A DNA stretch of 64,000 nucleotides, taken from Prorocentrum cordatum (lineage: Eukaryota; Sar; Dinophyceae; Prorocentrales; Prorocentraceae). The stretch lies in contig CAUYUJ010016070.1 of the NCBI GenBank assembly GCA_963575745.1, positions 220,019 through 284,018 of the forward strand, given 5' to 3'. The notes below the pieces were generated by a model. That model did no database searches. It was given only the letters and a program-made list of their open reading frames with translations, and had not been told where the DNA came from. Numbering within the stretch: the stretch's first letter is position 1; the number at the start of each line of letters is the position of its first letter. The translations under genes and the position numbers were made by a program. Shown piece after piece: positions 20,501 to 29,529 of the stretch.

Positions 20501-20953
20501 AGGGCTCGTGGGACTTACGGCTCGGGGCCCACACTGGCAAAGATTATTATGGGTATCTTGGTAAGCGTGGGGGGGGTACCCCCCCGACGAGGGTCAACCT
20601 CGCCTCGTCGTCGCGCCGCGACGGGGGTCGGAGCGCCTTCGGCGCGCGGTGGCTACCCGCGACGGGGGTCGATGTGGGACTGTCGGCGGGAGTGACGTCC
20701 CCCCGACGCTTATTAAGAAACTCGGAGTGCACTTGAAGCTGTAAAGACATGCTGCGACTGGCAGGCGGGCCTCGCGACGGTGCCCAAGGGCCAGCTCGGC
20801 TTCCTGCAGTTCGTGGTCCAGCCCTTCTACACCCAGATCGCCGAGCTGATGCCCGAGGCCCAGGAGGCCACCGAGCTGATGACGCAGAACAAGGAGTTCT
20901 GGGAGAACATGGAGAAAGATAAGGCCACGTATGACGAGATCTTTCCCGAGTAG
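9832..20953 (+). CDS. 3',5'-cyclic nucleotide phosphodiesterase (class I), multi-exon
   Basis: Hydrolyses cAMP and/or cGMP to the 5'-monophosphate. I assemble exons 9832-10101, 10247-10292, 10966-11510, 12131-12242 and 20765-20953 (TAG at 20951-20953), giving 386 residues of joined frame. Class I signatures are clear: a TF..RLFQFLETI helix; HAVDVT (histidine general acid); HDVGHPGTN at about 11092-11118 (metal-binding His-Asp); ATDMSGHAKH at about 11338-11367; AADLSSPC at about 11485-11508 (metal-binding Asp); WTQRVLAEFWSQGD and LGLPVSPLCDR; and the C-terminal FLQFVVQPFY. Size matches a whole catalytic domain (about 340 residues) plus a little N-terminal sequence. Codons are strongly GC-ending. 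All four introns begin with GC and end AG|G. Nucleotide specificity cannot be read from this. The start codon and regulatory domains lie upstream and are uncertain. Confidence 0.9.
10247..10292 (+). CDS. Phosphodiesterase exon b (46-nt micro-exon)
   Basis: Encodes LFQFLETIGSLYSRE, the helix just before the catalytic YHN..H motif in this family. The acceptor is CCCCAG|G at 10246 and the donor GAG|GCCAGC at 10292. Both phases fit the neighbouring exons exactly, which makes this short exon credible. Confidence 0.8.
10966..11510 (+). CDS. Phosphodiesterase exon c (catalytic core)
   Basis: Starts ADHSCAHAVDVTSTMEW at the acceptor GAG|GCGGAC and runs to AADLSSPC, with the last codon split AG|G at 11510. 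It holds the metal-coordinating HD at about 11092 and the Asp of AADL. The usual aromatic of YHN is Asp here (DHS), a small departure from the family. Plant and animal enzymes have HDxxHPGxxN in the same place. Confidence 0.92.
11511..12130 (+). other. Phosphodiesterase GC-AG intron with (CCT)n tract
   Basis: Donor TGCAG|GCC, acceptor GGCAG|GCC; the word GCAGGCC is shared by both ends. It contains a (CCT)n tract at about 11662-11780 and GACCCGCTGG-type short repeats at about 11945-12035 (MRPAGV-like frames, artefactual). Confidence 0.75.
12131..12242 (+). CDS. Phosphodiesterase exon d
   Basis: Encodes PRSIMLGWTQRVLAEFW… to …VSPLCDRQ, the helix pair after the metal-binding Asp and the conserved LPISPLCDR motif. 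It starts at AG|G (12130/12131) and ends CGGCAG|GCGGGC at 12242. Confidence 0.88.
12335..12455. mobile_element. Inverted-repeat element, ATAAACTTTCGG family, copy 1
   Basis: The left arm ATAAACTTTCGGAGGTCCGC (from 12343) and the right arm ending CAGACCTCCGAAACTTTGTG are reverse complements with a few mismatches. A second complementary pair, CTTGGATC.GCGCTGG, flanks a C-rich centre. Copy 2 is at 54862-55008 and a half copy at about 23856-23960. It lies about 95 nt inside the last phosphodiesterase intron. Confidence 0.7.
12610..13590. repeat. Tandem repeat around GGCGCGTGCGCGCGG
   Basis: About seven diverged units of roughly 120-160 bp. Each has CATGCGCCTGGCGCGTGCGC, CACGTG-type words, TTCGGGCCACGACGGGGCC and an AACTTGCAGGTGGC-like segment; G-runs separate the units. 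Entirely intronic. Confidence 0.75.
13597..13920. repeat. (GAT)n / (ATG)n array
   Basis: Imperfect GAT trinucleotide repeat with GGT and GAG variants. Poly-Asp, poly-Met and poly-Ile frames are artefacts. Confidence 0.92.
13925..14500. other. Spacer between two GAT arrays
   Basis: Mixed sequence with CCTCCT tracts (about 14025-14075 and 14290-14335). It has no recognisable protein; no gene seen. Confidence 0.5.
14500..15495. repeat. Second (GAT)n / (ATG)n array
   Basis: About 1 kb of imperfect GAT repeats with GCT, GGT and TAT variants. The blocks TATGATGATGGTTATGATGA at about 13797 and 15168 are alike, suggesting duplication between the two arrays. It creates long spurious frames on both strands. 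Confidence 0.92.
15745..16150. repeat. (GGA)n tract
   Basis: Long GGA/GGAG repeat with few interruptions, inside the last phosphodiesterase intron. Confidence 0.92.
16499..16905. repeat. Five-copy tandem repeat, unit about 82 bp
   Basis: Units begin GCTAAGGCGAGAGCCACA at about 16499, 16579, 16662, 16743 and 16832. Each has a CCCTCAATCC word, a GAAGCTCTTGCA word and ends GAATGTGCGCGGC. Copies are diverged but clearly in register. Confidence 0.85.
17000..17135. repeat. (GGA)n tract
   Basis: GGA repeat grading into AGCAGG variants; intronic. Confidence 0.9.
17523..17740. repeat. (GCC)n tract
   Basis: Nearly pure CCG/GCC trinucleotide repeat. Poly-Ala, poly-Gly and poly-Arg frames are artefacts. 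Confidence 0.93.
18329..18715. repeat. Four-copy tandem repeat, unit about 90-100 bp
   Basis: Units carry TTCGGCGCCTGCGGCGGGCT, TTTCAGGTGGAGA, CGACCCACCCGCGACCCAAA and a GTTCAGTGTACAAATCAA or GTTCACTGAAC tail, at about 18329, 18430, 18528 and 18612. Confidence 0.8.
18945..19140. repeat. GCGCCAGGTGCGCCACGTG degenerate repeat
   Basis: Many CCAGGCGCGCC, CCAGGTGCGCC and GCGCCACGTG words with internal dyad symmetry. Similar words occur at about 18060-18100. Confidence 0.6.
19445..19975. repeat. TTTAGC / AGCTTTAGCTT satellite with an inverted start
   Basis: About 530 bp of TTTAGCTTAGC units. The array opens with (GCTTTA)n that flips to (GCTAAA)n at 19499/19500, forming a perfect palindrome of about 40 bp. 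After it, units settle to an 11-12-nt AGCTTTAGCTT rhythm with CGCTTAGCG variants. Confidence 0.9.
20040..20433. repeat. Short tandem duplications
   Basis: TGGTTAGGGGTGATAGCCC occurs twice (about 20039-20077). A unit of about 50 bp holding CGGTCGCCTGGAGGATAGGG and AATCAGGAACAGTGAT occurs twice (20340-20389, 20390-20433). The stretch 20190-20380 resembles 17760-17935, so it is also an older duplication. Confidence 0.75.
20765..20953 (+). CDS. Phosphodiesterase last exon
   Basis: Begins at CTGGCAG|GCGGGC and encodes AGLATVPKGQLGFLQFVVQPFY, the conserved C-terminal helix of the catalytic domain. A Glu-rich tail and TAG at 20951-20953 follow. GC-ending codon use matches the other exons. The in-frame join to 12242 and the flanking repeat support the very long intron. 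Confidence 0.88.
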   Translation, partial: AGLATVPKGQLGFLQFVVQPFYTQIAELMPEAQEATELMTQNKEFWENMEKDKATYDEIFPE

Positions 20954-21960
20954 CGGCGCCGCGGGGCCGCGCCGCGCAGCTGCGCGGGCCGCGCTCACCC
21001 ACCGAGGCGCGCGCGAGCGCGGTGTGGCGCCGCTTCCGTTTTTGCTGTTGCTCTTGCCGCCTGCTTCACCATGCCCGGCAGTCAATGTCTGGAGCCCGCC
21101 CTGCGCAAAGCCCGCGGCTCACCAATACCACGCGGGCTCTTGGGACGCAGCCTCGGGCTCCTCAAGCTTCTCGTGCCCGCCTATGTGTCCGCCGCGCCGA
21201 GGCGCGCGCGCTACTTTTTCCTCCGCCTGCGCGACGGGGCGCGAAGGCGCCCCTCGCGGCCGAGCTGCGGCCAGAATCGCCAATAGACTTTTGAGTGGGT
21301 CTGCCGAGCGTGCGCGCGTGCTGCAGAAGAGGCGGCGGGAGGGAGAGCGCGGGGAGGGTGTCGGTTCTCTCCATTTCTACATATTATTGGTACCCGCCGG
21401 TGACCCCTGGAGCGGTGCTCCATGGGTCACCTGGCGTTAGTTTGATCAGCCCCCCAGGGCCGACCGGACCTGGGGGGGAGGGCGGCGTCGGTACGACTCG
21501 TTCGCCATCAGCGCATTAGCATATCAGCCAACAGGGGGACAAGGAGGACCGGGAAGGAGGAGGTCTTTGGCCGAGAGCGCGCGCGAGCGGTCTTTACCCT
21601 CACGTGGCCCAGCGCTCTCAGCCGAGCGGGCCAGGCCACCGCGTAGCCCACCACTCGAAAGTCCAGGCTGCCGGCTCACAGTAACGGGCCGACTGCGCGG
21701 ACACTCGGGCGTCAGCTGTCCGTGCAAGGCACTGCGTGAGCGCTGGTGAGGCCTCGGGTTGCGCACAGATCGTCAACCCCCCCCCTGAGGTAGTCCCGGT
21801 TGGAGGCCCCCCGCGCAGTCCTGGGCGGTCTCAACACCTTGGGTGGTGGTGTCGAGACCGCCGCAGACTACTCGGGGGGGGCCCGTCGAAGCCAGCCAGG
21901 GCGACCTGGGGGAGGCTGCCTGTGCGCAGCCCGAGGCCTTACCGGTGAGCGCCCACCCTG
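20954..21960. other. Downstream flank, no gene recognised
   Basis: GC-rich sequence after the phosphodiesterase stop. The only structure I see is a hairpin at 21399-21413 / 21417-21431 with 15-nt arms (14 matches) around a 3-nt loop. Open frames through here are long only because of GC content. Confidence 0.5.
21399..21431. other. Hairpin, 15-nt arms
   Basis: GGTGACCCCTGGAGC pairs with GCTCCATGGGTCACC, with one mismatch. No T-run follows and the role is unknown. Confidence 0.55.
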
Positions 21961-21969
21961 GCCTGGCCC

Positions 21970-22900
21970 ATCCTCTGCCCAGGCAGGATCGGCCTGGCCA
22001 GAATTGGTGCACACACTTCTCATTGCCCCACTGCCGCCATCGGTGGCCTCTGTCAGACGCTGGGCCTGCGCAGCACTACCCATCGGAGAGCACCGCCCGT
22101 AGACCTGCACCGAACCTGGCCAGGCCGATCTTGGGCTCAGGATCGTTGTTTGTGCCTTCCTGCCCCCCCTGCCAGGGGGGGCACGCATGTCCTGTGCCCG
22201 GCCTGACCAGGATCTGCATGACCCGGCACCCGCGCCGCGGCAGGTGCCTGCCGCGGCCTGCGGCTCGGGGGCGCTGCCCGCTGACCCGAGGCGCCCTGTG
22301 GCCTCCGCCAGGTGTCCAGCTTGCGGAGGGCAGCGACTGCACACCTATACCGGCCCTGGCCAAGCCGAGCCTGGGCCCGCTGCCCCCTTCGCTTCGCGCT
22401 GCGCCCGCCGCGGCGCTCTCCCCTCGCACCCCTCCCACCCAGGCCGCCGGGGCACGGACGGCCACGATCGGCTGAGCCGGCGCGTCCCGGGGGCACGGCT
22501 CTTCCGGAGGCTCGCTTCGCCTTCCGCTGTGTTCGACTCAGCGCTCTCGCCTCGGTTGCGGCATCGCGTGTCTTCCCGTGCTTCGTCGCTGGGCCCCGTT
22601 GCTCTTGGGCCGTGCTGGGCGTCGGCTGTGGGGCTCTTGGGAGGCTGCGCCGTGGGGCGCGCGTCGGTGGTCCGCACCCTTCTCTCGCGAGTGGGGTGCG
22701 TCAGGCCCCGGGAGGTGCCCGGCTTGCGCCGTGTTCCCCATCGGAGCGCACCAAGTATACACCCGCACCGATCCTGGCCGGGGCCGAGCTTGGGCCCAGG
22801 ATGGGTGTACGTGTCGTCGTGTCCGAGCACCGGGGTGCGCAGGCTCCGATGCTGGGCCCAGGATGGGCTTGCCAGGATCGGTGCAGGTGTACAGTTGGCG
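21970..22900. repeat. Degenerate repeat around ACCGATCCTGGCCAGGCCGA
   Basis: Five variants of a segment of about 50 bp, both orientations, at about 21980, 22090, 22335, 22755 and 22855. Each has CCTGGCC(A/G)GGCCGA and TTGGGCCCAGGAT. CCATCGGAGAGCACC-like words recur between them. Confidence 0.6.
22380..22700. repeat. Segmental duplication, copy 1 (partner 24060-24400)
   Basis: Shares with the partner CGCCCGCCGCGGCGCTC, AGGCCGCCGGGGCACGG, CGGCCACGATCGGCTG, GTGCTGGGCGTCGGCTG, GGCTGCGCCGTGGG and CACCCTTCTCTCGCGA in the same order, with indels. No conserved frame is evident. Confidence 0.7.
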
Positions 22901-23850
22901 CCCTCTCGTGCCACCTGCCTCCGCCATTTGCCCGTCCTGCGCCGTGCTCTCCAGGGCCGGCACCTGCGCGGGGGCCTTGCAGTGACCAGGCGCATCCGTT
23001 GAGAAGCTGGCCTACCAGTGGGTGCCCTGCAGAAGTGTCTTGCTCCTTGGAGGCCCCTGGAGCTTGCTGAAAAGTCCTGCGCAGCTTGGGAAGCCCAACG
23101 CCGACGAAGAGCACGGCCCTGTCTCACAGCAGTGCTCGTTGCCGCACGTGCGTGCCCTCGGTGGTGCCACCAGGGCCCATGGGCCCACCTGCGCAGGAAG
23201 AGACCCGGCTGTGCTCCCATAGAGATCGTGTGCGTGTTCTACCCGCACCTCACCTTTTCCCCAGTGCGCCCCCCGTTCGTCACCCAGCCGCGGCGACGAG
23301 GGCAGGACGGGTGGCCGCGTCTGAGCGACGCCAGGGCCGAGAGCGAGCGAGCGCCCGTGGCTCCCCACGTTCGGGCCGCCGGGCCCTCCACAGGCGGGTC
23401 ACGAAATCTGCTGCATGCAGCTGGTTTCGGCACCGCCACCGGGCCCATTCCTCGATACATGGCCGCCTCCCAGCGCCGGGAGGCGCCGGGAAAATCAGCT
23501 ACGCGGGCTCATTCTCGACCCCCCCCTTTGCTATCCCCCCCTTTCGCCCGGCCCGACCATTGGCCTACCTGACCATGTTCCAAGATCCTCTTGTGGTTTC
23601 CACGAACTGTTCTCAGAACATGTCCGGCTGGGACTGTCCTGCCTGCTGTAGCACATCGGGTTGATGTTCTGAGGACATTGCGCCTGGTCTTAGAGCATTT
23701 GTGGGTTCTAAGAGCATGTCGCGGTAGGACTATAGGAATGCTGGGACGGTCGGCCCCTGCTCAAAAGGGGGGGGCGATCAGTTGGGGGGGCGGGGGGCGC
23801 GAGAGCTCCAGAAAAGGGCCCTCCTCTCTTCGAAGAAGAGCCCCCCCAAA
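22900..23850. other. No gene recognised
   Basis: GC-rich unique-looking sequence with many long overlapping frames on both strands and no recognisable motif. A block with GTTCTCAGAACATGTC and GTTCTGAGGACATTGC words lies at about 23610-23690. Confidence 0.45.
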
Positions 23851-23855
23851 AAAAT

Positions 23856-23960
23856 ACATAAAGATACACTTGTGCCGCTCCGTGCGGATTTCTCGGATCC
23901 GCGCTGGGAGCCTCCTGGCGGCGCCTCCGGCGCCGCCCCTGGCGCGCTCCGCGCGCCGGG
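23856..23960. mobile_element. Half copy of the ATAAACTTT inverted-repeat element
   Basis: TACATAAAGATACACTTGTG, then CCGTGCGGATTTCTCGGATC and CGCGCTGGGAG, resemble the left arm of the copy at 54862. The region then enters CGGCGCCTCCGGCGCCGCC. A clear right arm was not found. Confidence 0.4.
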
Positions 23961-24059
23961 GCCCCGACCCCGAGCGCCAGGAGCGCTGCCGCCCTCGGCT
24001 GCCCTGGCGCTCACGAAGGGGCCCCGCCCTCCGGGAGGCTCGGCGCGCTCGCTCCGCTG

Positions 24060-24400
24060 CCCCGCCTCGGCCCCGCGCTGCGCCCGCCGCGGCGCTCTGG
24101 CCTCGCACCCCTTGCGCCCAGGCCGCCGGGGCACGGGCGGCCACGATCGGCTGCGCCGGCGCTGCAGGAGGCTCGGCCCTCCCGGCGGGGTCCCGTCGTT
24201 CTCTCGCCTTCGGTGTCGGTATCGGCTCGGCGTCCCTGGCCGCCGAGTGTCGAAAAAGCCCACGGATGCACGCGGGGCGGCTCCCGGCTCTTCGCCGCGC
24301 CGTCCGAGGCGGGGCTGTGCTGGGCGTCGGCTGGGAGGCTCGTGGGCGGCTGCGCCGTGGGCCGCGCGCTGGTTCCCGGCACCCTTCTCTCGCGATGTGA
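24060..24400. repeat. Segmental duplication, copy 2 (partner 22380-22700)
   Basis: Same ordered words as copy 1, ending at CACCCTTCTCTCGCGA, directly followed by the GTGAGTCCCAAT tandem array. Confidence 0.7.
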
Positions 24401-24548
24401 GTCCCAATGTGAGTCCGAATGTGAGTCCCTGGCCCAATGTGAGTCCCAATGTGAGCCCCAATGTGAGTCCCAATGTGAGCCCCAATGTGAGCCCCAGTGT
24501 GAGTCCCAGTGTGAGTCCCAATGTGAGTCCCAATGTGAGTCCCAAGTG
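24393..24548. repeat. 12-bp tandem repeat GTGAGTCCCAAT
   Basis: About 13 units of GTGAGTCCCAAT with GAGCCCCAAT and CCCAGT variants. Twelve bases keep frame, so frames read CESQ or VSPN repeats; I take these as by-products. Confidence 0.9.
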
Positions 24549-24599
24549 GGGTTCGCCTGGCCTCAGGAGGAAAAAACACACAGGCACAATGAATCGTCG

Positions 24600-25200
24600 A
24601 TCCCCCAGAAAATATAGGAGAATATGGGAGGTGGGGGGAAGACCAAAACCCAGAAAATATAGGAAAACATGGGGAATCCTGTTATTTGTGTCCCAGGGCC
24701 CCTTCATGGCCCCCTCGCGCTCGCCGCACTCGGGTCCAGCTCGATCCCGGGACGGTCGCCAGCCGTGGGTGCCCTCCTCCGAGTCTTCGCCGTCGGTGCC
24801 CCCATCCGGTGGCACCTTCCCCTGGGCTCCTGCGTGCCTGCGTGGGGAACCCCCACCGTCGCCCGCCGAGGACTCTCCCCCCACCCGTCGGGCAGGGACC
24901 CCGCATGCGGGCGAGGGCCCCTCCGGCGGCGGCCAGGCTGGGTCTCCGCATCCCGTCCGAGTGGGTCGGCGTCGGCCGTCCAAGCCCCGGCCCACTCCTG
25001 GGCGCGGGAGGGGTGCCGTCGCTTGACAGGTCCGTTCCCGCAGCCCACCCTGACGCATCCCTTGAGAAGGGGATCGGCTACAGGATCGATCCACCCCAAG
25101 ATTAGTTGTTCAGTCGATCTGCGGCAACATGCAGGATGCTCCGCAGACATACGAAACATTATGAGCCTTCGTTCGTAGATTCGACAAACAAATCAAATGT
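24600..25200. other. No gene recognised
   Basis: Contains a 49-nt-spaced pair of CCCAGAAAATATAGGA words (about 24606 and 24650). Otherwise GC-rich sequence without recognisable protein. Confidence 0.45.
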
Positions 25201-25204
25201 GGGC

Positions 25205-25365
25205 ACAGTGGAGACCCTTGCGAAGGAATGCCTTGCTCGCCTCCAGGGTGCCCTGGGTTTCTGGGGTCCAGACGGTTTTGCCATGGAAAAAGCATGACGT
25301 TCCCACACGACAAATCAATTGGACGTCCTGGGGTCTCAGGGTTGACATTCTTGTGGAAGGTTTGC
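25205..25365. repeat. Dispersed repeat, copy 1 (partner 50055-50215, inverted)
   Basis: Both copies start ACAGTGGAG.CCC and continue through CTTGCTCGCCTCCAGGG, a CCATGG/CAATGGA word, GCATGACGTTCCCACAC and TCCTGGGGTCTCAGGGTT in the same order. About 160 bp, moderately diverged, opposite orientation. Confidence 0.7.
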
Positions 25366-26010
25366 AGCCTGAGCAGCTTCGCCAGGGGACGCGGCGCGCG
25401 GGCCCACAGCATCTTGGAGAGGGTGGGGCGTCGGAGTGGGTCTGGGAGCTGTGATGCGGGGTGCGCAAGCCGAGCCCGCCGCCTAGAGACCGAATAGCCT
25501 GTGCTGATACTTTGCTTCTGCGGCAAATGCTGGTCGTCGATGCCGGACAGATCGCTGTTCGCAGGATGCGGGTGGCCATGGCAGCGCTCGAACAGACGGC
25601 ATCCCAGGGTGGAGTTGAAATCAAGGGTGCGACGCGTCGCGGCAGCTCGCAGACGCCGGGGCCGAGGTCGACGCGGGGGAAAGGCTATCTGGAGAAGGCG
25701 ATTGCGGACGATTGCGTGAGCGTGCAGGTGTCCAAGGACGTGGCCTCTTCCAAGGAAGAGGCAAACAGGGCGGCGCGCCACCGTTGCGCGGACGAGCGTC
25801 GCAAGGTTCGTGGCGTTGCGTCCTGCAGCAGTTCAGCCTTGCAGGGCTGATGTCGTGTGGCGCGACAGAGGCGCCTACCTATGACATGCTTTGCCTGGCG
25901 GCCCGCTGGGCCAGCCCGGCGGATGAGGTGACTTGGCACATGGGGTGTTCAAGCGGGCGCTGACCAGAACGTCGACTGACTTCCACCATGCTGGGGCGCT
26001 CTGGCCGGCT
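25366..26010. other. No gene recognised
   Basis: Long frames exist on both strands (25461-25850 plus, 25110-25781 minus) but show no motif I recognise. The second overlaps a dispersed repeat. Confidence 0.4.
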
Positions 26011-26012
26011 CC

Positions 26013-26112
26013 TGAGGAGGAGGAGGAGGAGGAGGAGGAGGAGGAGGAGGAGGAGGAGGAGGAGGAGGAGGAGGAGGAGGAGAGGGAGGAGGAGGAGGAG
26101 GAGGAGGAGGGG
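26013..26112. repeat. (GGA)n tract
   Basis: Pure GGA repeat. Confidence 0.92.
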
Positions 26113-26899
26113 GGCATGCCCGACCTAGCGCGCGACTGGTGAGCGCAGGCGGCACGGCGGGGCCCTGGGCCTCCGTGTGCGTGTCCCGACTTCGCCACTC
26201 CGAGCGCCTGCGTCGCCCGCGGGGGGGCGCGACGAGGATCGCGCTTCGGGGGGCCGCGGCCTGGGCCCGAACGGCTGCGAGGGGTCGGCGCGAGCGCGCG
26301 AAGGTATCAGCGCTTCGCGCATCGCGGGCACGGTGTGCAAAGTCAGGCGACCTAGGGTCAAGTCGGGCGCGTCCCTCTACGGGAGGAAGGCTTTCAAGTA
26401 GTAAAACAAAATCCTCCGGGGACTATTTTTCTTGGTATTTTTTGACTACTTGGTGGAACTGTTCTGCATGGTTCTAAGCTTTCGTCTAAAATTCCCCCTG
26501 TAGGGGTCGCCTCCGACGTCAAAACTGCCTTCCCGCGGCAAGTGCCCACCCACGCCGTCTCAAGGAATCCCTGAAGTCAACCCTTCGACCCTCGATCCTT
26601 GGAGCACCTGGAAGTCATCCGTCCTCGTTCTTCTCCTCCAACTCCACATTATCTATGCTCTTCAAAAGTGATAGTTACTATATAGGCACAAGGTTCAACA
26701 TGGACTCTTGGAAGGCCCCCAGAGGCGATGCCGAAACGAGGGCCCCAGTCTCGAGGAAAAGGTGCCCTTGTCGCGCTCCGCCGGCCGCCTCCCGCCGCTC
26801 AGCGGTGGTCTGGCCGGCGGGAGCTCTTTGGGAGCACTCGTGGCGGGAGGCCCCCCGCCGATGGAGGACGAGGGGTAGGAGATGGAGGAGGGGGAGAAG

Positions 26900-27420
26900 G
26901 AGCATCGAGACGAGGAGGAGGAGGAGGAGGAGGATAAGGAGTACGAGGAGGAGGAGGAGAAGGAGGAGTACGAGGAGGAGGAGGAGGAGGAGGAGGAGGA
27001 GGAGGAGGAGAGGAAGGAGGATCATGATGATGATGATGATGAGGAGGAGGAGGAGGAGGAGTCGGAGGAGGAGGAGGAGGCGGAGGAGGAGGAGTACGAG
27101 GAGCACGAGGAGTACGAGTAGTACGAGGAGTACGAGGAGTACAAGGAGGAGGAGGAGGAGGAGGAGGAGGAGGAGCATGAGGAAGAGGAGGACGAGGAGG
27201 GGGAGGATGAGGAGGAGGAGGAGGAAGAGGAGGAGGAGGAGGAGGAGGAGGAGGAGGAGGAGGAGGAGGAGGAGGAGAGGAGGAGGAGTGGAGGAGAAGA
27301 GGAGAAGAGGAGAAGAGGAGAAGAGGAGAAGAGGAGAGAGGAGAGAGGCGAGGCGAGAGGAGTTGGAGGTGTGAGGAGAGAGGAGTGTCGAGTAGGAGTA
27401 GGAGTAGGAGTAGGAGTAAG
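26900..27420. repeat. (GGA)n compound tract
   Basis: GGA repeats with GTACGAG, GATGAT and AGGAGAAG variants, ending in (GGAGTA)n at about 27385-27420. Confidence 0.92.
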
Positions 27421-27639
27421 AGTGGGAGTCAAGCTAGCCAGCTCGAGCGAGTCAAGCATGGCATGCCCATTCCCACCCGCCCTCCCGCAACATAAGAAAC
27501 AGTGCTTGCGCAACTGGGGACCGAACTCTGATCGGCAAGGTGGTTTGCCACAGCTGATTCAGCCGCGATGGCGGTTACCGATAAGAAATCCCTGGCGCGT
27601 CTCAAAGACTGCGCTGGCATGTCAGCACGAACCGAGGAG

Positions 27640-27900
27640 GCCCCAGGAAGCCTCAGGAGGCCCCAGGAGACCTCAGGAGAAGCCCCAGCGACCCCCAGGA
27701 AGCCCCAGGAGGCTTCAGGAGGGCCCAGGAAGCCCCAGGTAATTCCAAGAGGCTTCAGGAAGCCCTAGGAAGTGTCAGGAAGCCCCCGGGGAATCCCAGG
27801 AAGCCCCAGGATGCCTCAGGAGGCTCCAGGAGGATCCACGAGGCCCTGGGGAAGCCCCAGGATGTCCCAGGAGACCCTAGGAGGCCCCAGGGGGGCCCTT
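27640..27900. repeat. CCCCAGGAAGCCTCAGGAGG minisatellite
   Basis: Degenerate 10-20-nt units of CCCAGGAAGCC / CTCAGGAGG. Same flavour as 3825-3900 and 29990-30290 (reverse strand). Confidence 0.75.
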
Positions 27901-28285
27901 CCTGCCACGCATTTTGCAAAGCCGACGACCAGAGAATCCCCACTGAGAAGAAACATGTCGACTTTGTACAGTTTTTGACAGGTCGGATGGCCCCTCCCGC
28001 TTGGGGTTGCCCCAGACGTCCGCGCGCGATGTGCGCCGCGTCTCATTCCTGCTACGCATTTCGCATCGACGACGACAAGAGAGGCCATGTTGAGAGAATA
28101 AACGACGACTTTGTAATGATTGTTTACAGTTGGGATGGGAGGGCACGGATTGACGGCCGCGCGCGATGTGCGTTGCGTCCTATTCTTGCTACGCATTTTG
28201 CATCGTCGACGACAAGGAAGGCCATGTTGAGAAAGAAACGGTGATTCTGTATTGATTCTTTACAAATAAGCTGGCAGGGCCCAGA
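27900..28285. repeat. Three-copy tandem repeat, unit about 130 bp
   Basis: Each unit has CCTGCTACGCATTTTGCATC, GACGACAAGAGAGGCCATGT, TGAGAAAGAAACG, a GTATTGATTCTTTACA tail and GGCCGCGCGCGATGTGCG. Copies start at about 27900, 28045 and 28180. Confidence 0.8.
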
Positions 28286-28334
28286 TGGAACCCGTATCGG
28301 CCAGCCAGAGGGGGGAGTATGGAATGAGGATAGG

Positions 28335-28670
28335 TAAGAGAAGGAGGAGGAGGAGGAGGAGGAGGAGGAGGAGGAGGAGGAGGAGAAGGAGAAGGAAAGG
28401 AGACGAGAGGGAGGAGGCGGAGGAGGAGGAGGAGGAGGAGCAGGAGAAGGAGAAGGAGAAGGAGAACGAGAAGGAGGAGGAGGAGGAGGAGCAGGAAAAG
28501 GAGAAGGAGGAGGAGGAGGAGGAAAAGGAGGAAGAGGAGGAGGAGGAGGAGATGGAGCAGGAGGAGGAGGAGGGGGAGAGGACAGGAGATGGGGGGGAGG
28601 AGGAGGAGGAGGAGGAGGAGGAGGAGGAAGAGGATGAGGAGGAGGAGGAGGAGGAGGAGAAGCCGAATCA
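28335..28670. repeat. (GGA)n / (GGAGAA)n tract
   Basis: Imperfect GGA repeat with GAGAAGG variants. Confidence 0.92.
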
Positions 28671-29525
28671 GGAAAGAAAAGATGACAATTCGCCAATGGA
28701 TGTTTGTGCCTCTTCCATATTTTCTTTATCCTTCTCCTCCACATGTTTCCGTTTTGTTTTACGTTTCCTCTTCGTATGCCCGCTACCCGTCATGCTTCCC
28801 ATTTTCTTTCGCCATCAATATCGCCTTCGTTGCAAATTTGTGCCAATCAATTTTCCAAACGCCACGGTTCCGCTTTGCACAAAGGCACTTCGTTGTCGTG
28901 GCATACGAAATTCCATATTTGAATTCAGAATTCTAATTACAAAGTGCTATACCACCAATGGGTTTCCACAGTTGCACGTCCGCATTTCCATATCGAAACG
29001 ATCGGTCAACATTACGTTTTTTAATGTACCGAATCCTATTGCAATGCCGCCGACAGTAAAACTGTAATTATACAGTTTACCAAAACAAACGATACGCGCT
29101 CCTGAAACTGATTACTATCGCTGATCAAAACTCATCCACATTCGTAGACGACGGATTCCCGAGTGCGGAAACTTTCGTCAACGAACCATTAAACATTGCA
29201 ACGTTTAGGATCATGGCCCGAAGTTTCAGCTTGTGACAGCCCCTTCTGGCGTCCCTTTCGTTCTTTTCCTTTTACCTTCTCCCTCCCATTTCCTTCCTTC
29301 GTCCTCTCCCTTATGTTCCCTCCCCAGCTCCTTCCTCATCCTTTTTTCTTTATGTTCTTAATTTCCTCTTCTTGGGATCTTTGTCTTAGTCGTCGTTTTC
29401 CTCCTCTCTCAGCTTCCTCTTCTCTCTGTTATCCCGAGCCTTTAGCAGCCAAGAAATACGAAGCCGGAAAAAAGACTACAAAACAAAGAAAAGGAACGAA
29501 AATAAGAAAATGAAAGGAGCGTTTC
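28670..29525. other. AT-richer spacer, no gene recognised
   Basis: Composition shifts to A+T here (TTTTCTTT, CCTTTTCC runs). Frames at 28285-29067 extend from the GGA tract and carry no recognisable domain. Confidence 0.5.
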
Positions 29526-29529
29526 GACA

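Larger units (their letters stand above)
12243..20764 (+). other. 8.5-kb GC-AG intron bounded by a 20-nt direct repeat
   Basis: The last two coding exons join in phase (…CDRQ|AGLATVPKGQLG…) across 8,522 nt. The sequence at the donor (12230-12249, CTGCGACCGGCAGGCGGGCC) is repeated at the acceptor (20752-20771) with one C/T difference. It is filled with tandem arrays and an inverted-repeat element. No independent gene was recognised inside. Confidence 0.8.

Noticed and set aside
24393-24548. Regular repeats that might suggest a CRISPR array
   Set aside because: Units of 12 bp are contiguous with no spacers; this is a minisatellite in eukaryotic DNA.
21843-25178. Many 200-400-codon GC-rich frames on both strands
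   Set aside because: No motif, no codon signature distinct between strands, and they cross degenerate repeats and a segmental duplication.
25110-25781. 223-codon minus-strand frame
   Set aside because: Overlaps the dispersed repeat at 25205-25365 and has no recognisable domain.
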